Source: Balneolaceae bacterium
Lineage (GTDB): Bacteria; Bacteroidota; Rhodothermia; Balneolales; Cyclonatronaceae
Direction of reading: 5' to 3'
DNA length: 32,888 nucleotides
Assembly: GCA_007694035.1 (NCBI GenBank)
Contig: RECM01000147.1
Span: 1 to 32,888 of the forward strand
This document shows positions 32,394-32,888 of the stretch, piece by piece; the stretch's first letter is position 1, and each line of letters starts with the position of its first letter. Under the pieces are notes generated by a model. It saw nothing but the letters and a program-made list of their open reading frames with translations. It searched no databases and was not told the DNA's origin. Made by a program: the position numbers and the translations under genes.

Positions 32394-32888
32394 TTATTCA
32401 ACCTGAATGGATTGCATTATGCTATTAATTCCCTGTTCAAGATCCCTGGCAATTATGTCGGCACCAAGCAGTTGGTTAACTGATTTAAGTTTACAGGCCA
32501 TGTAGCCACCCACAACAATTATCATATTTGCGAGTTCGTGCCTCTGCCTGATTTTACCCAACACAACTTCAAGATGAGCCAGATCATAAGCCATGGTTAT
32601 GGATATGGCCAGGGCATCGGGCCGGTGTGTAAGCAGGCATGAAATAAGTTCAGAGTCAGGAATATTCGGACCGAATTTATGAATTTCAAAACCTTTGTTT
32701 TTTAGCAGCTCCCCGAAAATGGTGATGCCCAGGTTGTGAAGTTCTCCGGCGGGGGAATAGAGTGCACATTTTCCAAGTTTGGGTACAGTGGTTCTGTTTT
32801 GTTCGAACAAATCCATGATTATGGAACGGTTAGTTCTTGAAGCGCAATTTTCCCGTTTGCTGCTGATCTGGTTCGTATGCCATCTTCT
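32394..32888 (-). CDS. CarH-like B12-binding sensor protein, 5' part beyond window
   Basis: The visible 164 codons run without a stop to the right edge. The cobalamin-binding signature GELHNLG (Glu-x-His-x-x-Gly; His51 of the visible part) is followed by a Rossmann-like domain to the stop (DALAISITMAYDLAHL, MIIVVGGYM). An ATG at 32816 would give a bare 140-aa domain. The open frame upstream of it reads RRWHTNQISSKRENCASRTN, which fits the end of the helical cap of CarH: Trp3-x9-Glu13, with His4 after Trp. In T. thermophilus CarH (from memory Trp131, His132, Glu141, His142, His177) the matching residues are Trp3, His4, Glu13, Asn14 and His51. I take the start to lie beyond the window; an N-terminal MerR-type domain is possible. 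Confidence 0.82.
   Translation of the reverse strand, partial: RRWHTNQISSKRENCASRTNRSIIMDLFEQNRTTVPKLGKCALYSPAGELHNLGITIFGELLKNKGFEIHKFGPNIPDSELISCLLTHRPDALAISITMAYDLAHLEVVLGKIRQRHELANMIIVVGGYMACKLKSVNQLLGADIIARDLEQGINSIMQSIQVE

Noticed and set aside
32394-32816. B12-binding gene starting at the ATG at 32816
   Set aside because: The frame is open upstream and encodes the Trp-x9-Glu helical cap typical of CarH-like proteins, so the first ATG is internal.
32819-32888. Ends of other genes in the two alternative frames upstream of 32816
   Set aside because: Both are open for about 20 codons only, and the frame in register with the B12 domain carries recognisable conserved residues.

Overview
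The window looks like a chromosomal segment of a Gram-negative bacterium of the Bacteroidota/Balneolota/Rhodothermota side of the tree. I infer this from several signs: TAnnTTTG-type -7 promoter boxes (TATCTTTG, TATATTTG), weak or absent Shine-Dalgarno sequences, frequent TTG/GTG starts, outer-membrane and lipoprotein genes, a DUF2795 protein, a SPOR lipoprotein, a 'choice-of-anchor D'-style secreted protein and a carotenoid desaturase. GC content is close to 50 % by eye. No IS element, phage, integrase or CRISPR array is visible; most genes are housekeeping or conserved accessory genes.

Layout. 1-1252 (-) is the 5' part of a large secreted multidomain protein that runs off the left edge. 1512-2420 (+) is an atypical SDR, then tRNA-Val(GAC) on the minus strand with its own terminator. 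2805-5075 (+) holds nusB, a PPP-type phosphatase and ychF. 5187-8999 (-) is a deoxyribose-type operon: deoC, a full aldehyde dehydrogenase, a catalytically dead half-length aldehyde dehydrogenase (a split ALDH16-like pair) and a SPOR lipoprotein. 9213-10298 (-) is a metal/PLP D-threonine-aldolase-like enzyme. 10615-18010 (+) is a tight six-gene operon: FAD/NAD oxidoreductase, membrane polyferredoxin, secreted protein of unknown function, two GT2 glycosyltransferases and a GT-C sugar transferase. 18107-20296 holds a small lipoprotein, a GT2 and a YfcE-type phosphoesterase. 20307-26110 (-) is an operon of a BamA/TamA-like outer-membrane protein, a lone cyclic-nucleotide-binding domain, rlmD and a CrtI/CrtD-family desaturase. 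26192-26437 (-) is DUF2795. 26638-31943 (+) is tatA, gatA, SDR, a glutaminyl-cyclase-like M28 lipoprotein, prmA and ppx/gppA. 31954-32888 (-) is a single-domain response regulator and a CarH-like B12-binding protein that runs off the right edge.

Strongest leads. (1) The operon at 10615-18010 couples a soluble flavoprotein and a membrane iron-sulfur protein to polyprenyl-type glycosyltransferases, under a promoter with an inverted-repeat operator and almost no 5' leader. I know no described pathway with this composition. (2) The B12-binding gene at the right edge extends upstream of its first ATG through an open frame containing a Trp-x9-Glu cap like that of the light sensor CarH, with His-to-Asn at one position. 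A carotenoid desaturase lies 11 kb away and a stand-alone receiver is next door. (3) The ALDH16-like enzyme is split over two coupled genes behind deoC. (4) A compound intergenic repeat lies at 9051-9192.
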